This document shows, piece after piece, positions 5,575 through 6,677 of a stretch of DNA of 6,677 bases. The first letter of the stretch is position 1; every line of letters begins with the position of its first letter. Origin of the DNA: Clostridiales bacterium (GTDB taxonomy: Bacteria > Bacillota > Clostridia > Oscillospirales > Oscillospiraceae); assembly GCA_019422005.1 (NCBI GenBank), contig JAHZEF010000123.1, positions 1 to 6,677 on the forward strand. The letters run 5' to 3'. The notes under the pieces were generated by a model, which was not told the DNA's origin, did not search any database, and worked only from the letters and a program-made list of their open reading frames with translations. The position numbers were made by a program, and so were the translations under genes.

Positions 5575-6677
5575 ATGGAAAAAGATTATATCCTGAGCCT
5601 GAACGGCATTACCAAAGAGTTTCCCGGCGTCAAGGCGTTGGACAATGTCACGATCAATGTTGAGCGCGGCACGATCCACGGCCTGGTCGGTGAGAACGGC
5701 GCCGGCAAATCCACGCTGATCAAGGTGCTGGCGGGCATTTACCAGCCCAACGCCGGCGAGGTGGTTCTGGAAGGGAAGCCCCGGCATTTCTCCAGCCCGA
5801 TTGAAGCGCGCCATGCGGGCATCAGCGTCGTCCATCAGGAGATCAAACTGGCGGAGCCCCTGTCTGTGGCGGAAAACATGTTCCTGGGCAACGTCATGAT
5901 GAAGGGCGGCCTGGTAGACTGGGCGGGAATGCGCCGCCGTGCCCGTGAGATCGTGGATGAACTGGGGATGGACATCGATATCAATGCGCAGGTTTCTTCT
6001 CTGACGGTTGCGAAGAAGCAGGTCGTTGAGATCATGCACGCGATCAACAACAACTCCAAGATCCTGATCATGGATGAGCCGTCGGCAGTTCTGACGGACC
6101 GTGAACTGGAAGTGATGTTCCGGATTGTCAAGCAGCTTCGCGAAAAGGGGATTACCATCATCTATATTTCCCACCGCCTGGACGAGGTGTTCGACCTGTG
6201 CAACAATGTCAGCGTCCTGCGCGACGGGCAGCACATCAAGACCATGCCCATCGGCGACGTGGACCGCCAGGGCCTGATCAACATGATGGTCGGCCGTGAG
6301 ATGGGCCAGGAGTATCCCAAGGAGCCCGGCAATATCGGCGAGACGATTTTGGAAGTCAAGCATCTGAACTGCGGCATTCTGAAGGATATCAGCTTTGAAG
6401 TCAAGGCCGGCGAGGTCTTCGGCATCTCCGGGCTGGTCGGCGCCGGCCGTACGGAGCTGGCGCGGGCAATTCTGGGCATCGACCGCATGCAGTCCGGCGA
6501 GGTGTTTGTCCGCGGTAAGAAAGTGCATTATCGCACGTTTGCCGATGCGATCCGCGACGGCATGGGCCTGATCCCGGAGGACCGCAAGCTGCAGGGCCTG
6601 GTTCAGATCATGACGGTTCGGGAGAATACCACGCTGGTAAATCTGCGCGGCGTGATCAAGGGCGGCGTCATCCGCAA
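5575..6677 (+). CDS. Sugar ABC transporter ATP-binding protein, RbsA-like tandem ATPase (3' end outside window)
   Basis: The first 367 residues of a protein normally close to 500 residues, cut by the window end. It powers import through the permease just upstream. In the first nucleotide-binding domain are Walker A GENGAGKST (39-47), Q-loop Q88, signature region SLTVAKKQVVEI (142-153), Walker B ILIMDEPS (163-170, D167/E168) and switch H200. The signature has Ala where the LSGGQ consensus has Gly, a variation common in RbsA-type proteins. The second domain begins near residue 258 and carries the degenerate Walker A GLVGAGRTE (286-294), which marks the RbsA/MglA/XylG group; the RbsA-typical IPEDRK follows. 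A GGAAAGG (5555-5561) lies 13 bases before the ATG, a long spacing, but the start matches homologues. Gene order is permease then ATPase, so the solute-binding protein gene is outside the window. Confidence 0.93.
   Translation, partial: MEKDYILSLNGITKEFPGVKALDNVTINVERGTIHGLVGENGAGKSTLIKVLAGIYQPNAGEVVLEGKPRHFSSPIEARHAGISVVHQEIKLAEPLSVAENMFLGNVMMKGGLVDWAGMRRRAREIVDELGMDIDINAQVSSLTVAKKQVVEIMHAINNNSKILIMDEPSAVLTDRELEVMFRIVKQLREKGITIIYISHRLDEVFDLCNNVSVLRDGQHIKTMPIGDVDRQGLINMMVGREMGQEYPKEPGNIGETILEVKHLNCGILKDISFEVKAGEVFGISGLVGAGRTELARAILGIDRMQSGEVFVRGKKVHYRTFADAIRDGMGLIPEDRKLQGLVQIMTVRENTTLVNLRGVIKGGVIR

Noticed and set aside
4372..6528. A very long open frame on the minus strand (about 718 codons) opposite the permease and ATPase genes
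   Set aside because: Its translation is rich in His, Gln, Asp and Ala with no recognisable domain, and it lies exactly opposite two clear transporter genes. It is a codon-bias shadow in GC-rich DNA.
1..6677. CRISPR arrays, tRNA or rRNA genes, insertion sequences, toxin-antitoxin or phage-defence genes
   Set aside because: I found no regularly spaced repeats, tRNA-like cloverleaf, transposase or defence-type domain. The content is consistent with a metabolic and transport locus.

Overview
The window looks like part of a carbohydrate-utilisation locus from a fairly GC-rich Firmicute, probably an anaerobic clostridial-type gut bacterium. This is inferred from strong AGGAGG/GAGGTGA ribosome binding sites, clean sigma-A-type promoters set in AT-rich intergenic DNA, an RbsC/RbsA-type sugar ABC transporter and a ROK repressor. 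The genus cannot be read from this sequence alone.

Layout. (1) 3-635 (+): C-terminal part of a Gfo/Idh/MocA-family dehydrogenase, closed by a strong intrinsic terminator (661-696). (2) 697-936: an AT-rich regulatory island with a 10-bp-phased direct repeat, a 13-bp palindrome and a near-consensus promoter (TTGACG-17-TATGAT). (3) 937-3009 (+): a two-gene operon encoding a PIG-L/LmbE-family zinc deacetylase and a short, apparently cytoplasmic protein of the neutral/alkaline ceramidase family. (4) 3010-3077: the gap between convergent genes, holding two perfect inverted repeats. (5) 3078-4301 (-): a ROK-family repressor with its own promoter. (6) 4302-4518: a divergent control region with three dyads, the best being a perfect 7-3-7 inverted repeat at 4410-4426. 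(7) 4519-6677 (+): an RbsC-like permease followed by an RbsA-like tandem ATPase that runs off the window. No solute-binding protein is seen; it may lie further downstream.

Working model (inference). The ROK protein senses an imported sugar or sugar phosphate and controls the divergent transporter and possibly the enzyme operon. The transporter would bring in a sugar-like compound. The two amide-cleaving-type metalloenzymes and the NAD(P)-dependent dehydrogenase would process it, which points to an N-acylated substrate such as an acylated amino sugar or glycoside. Pairing a PIG-L enzyme with a ceramidase-family enzyme in one operon next to a sugar importer is the most unusual aspect. The substrate is not determined by anything visible here.
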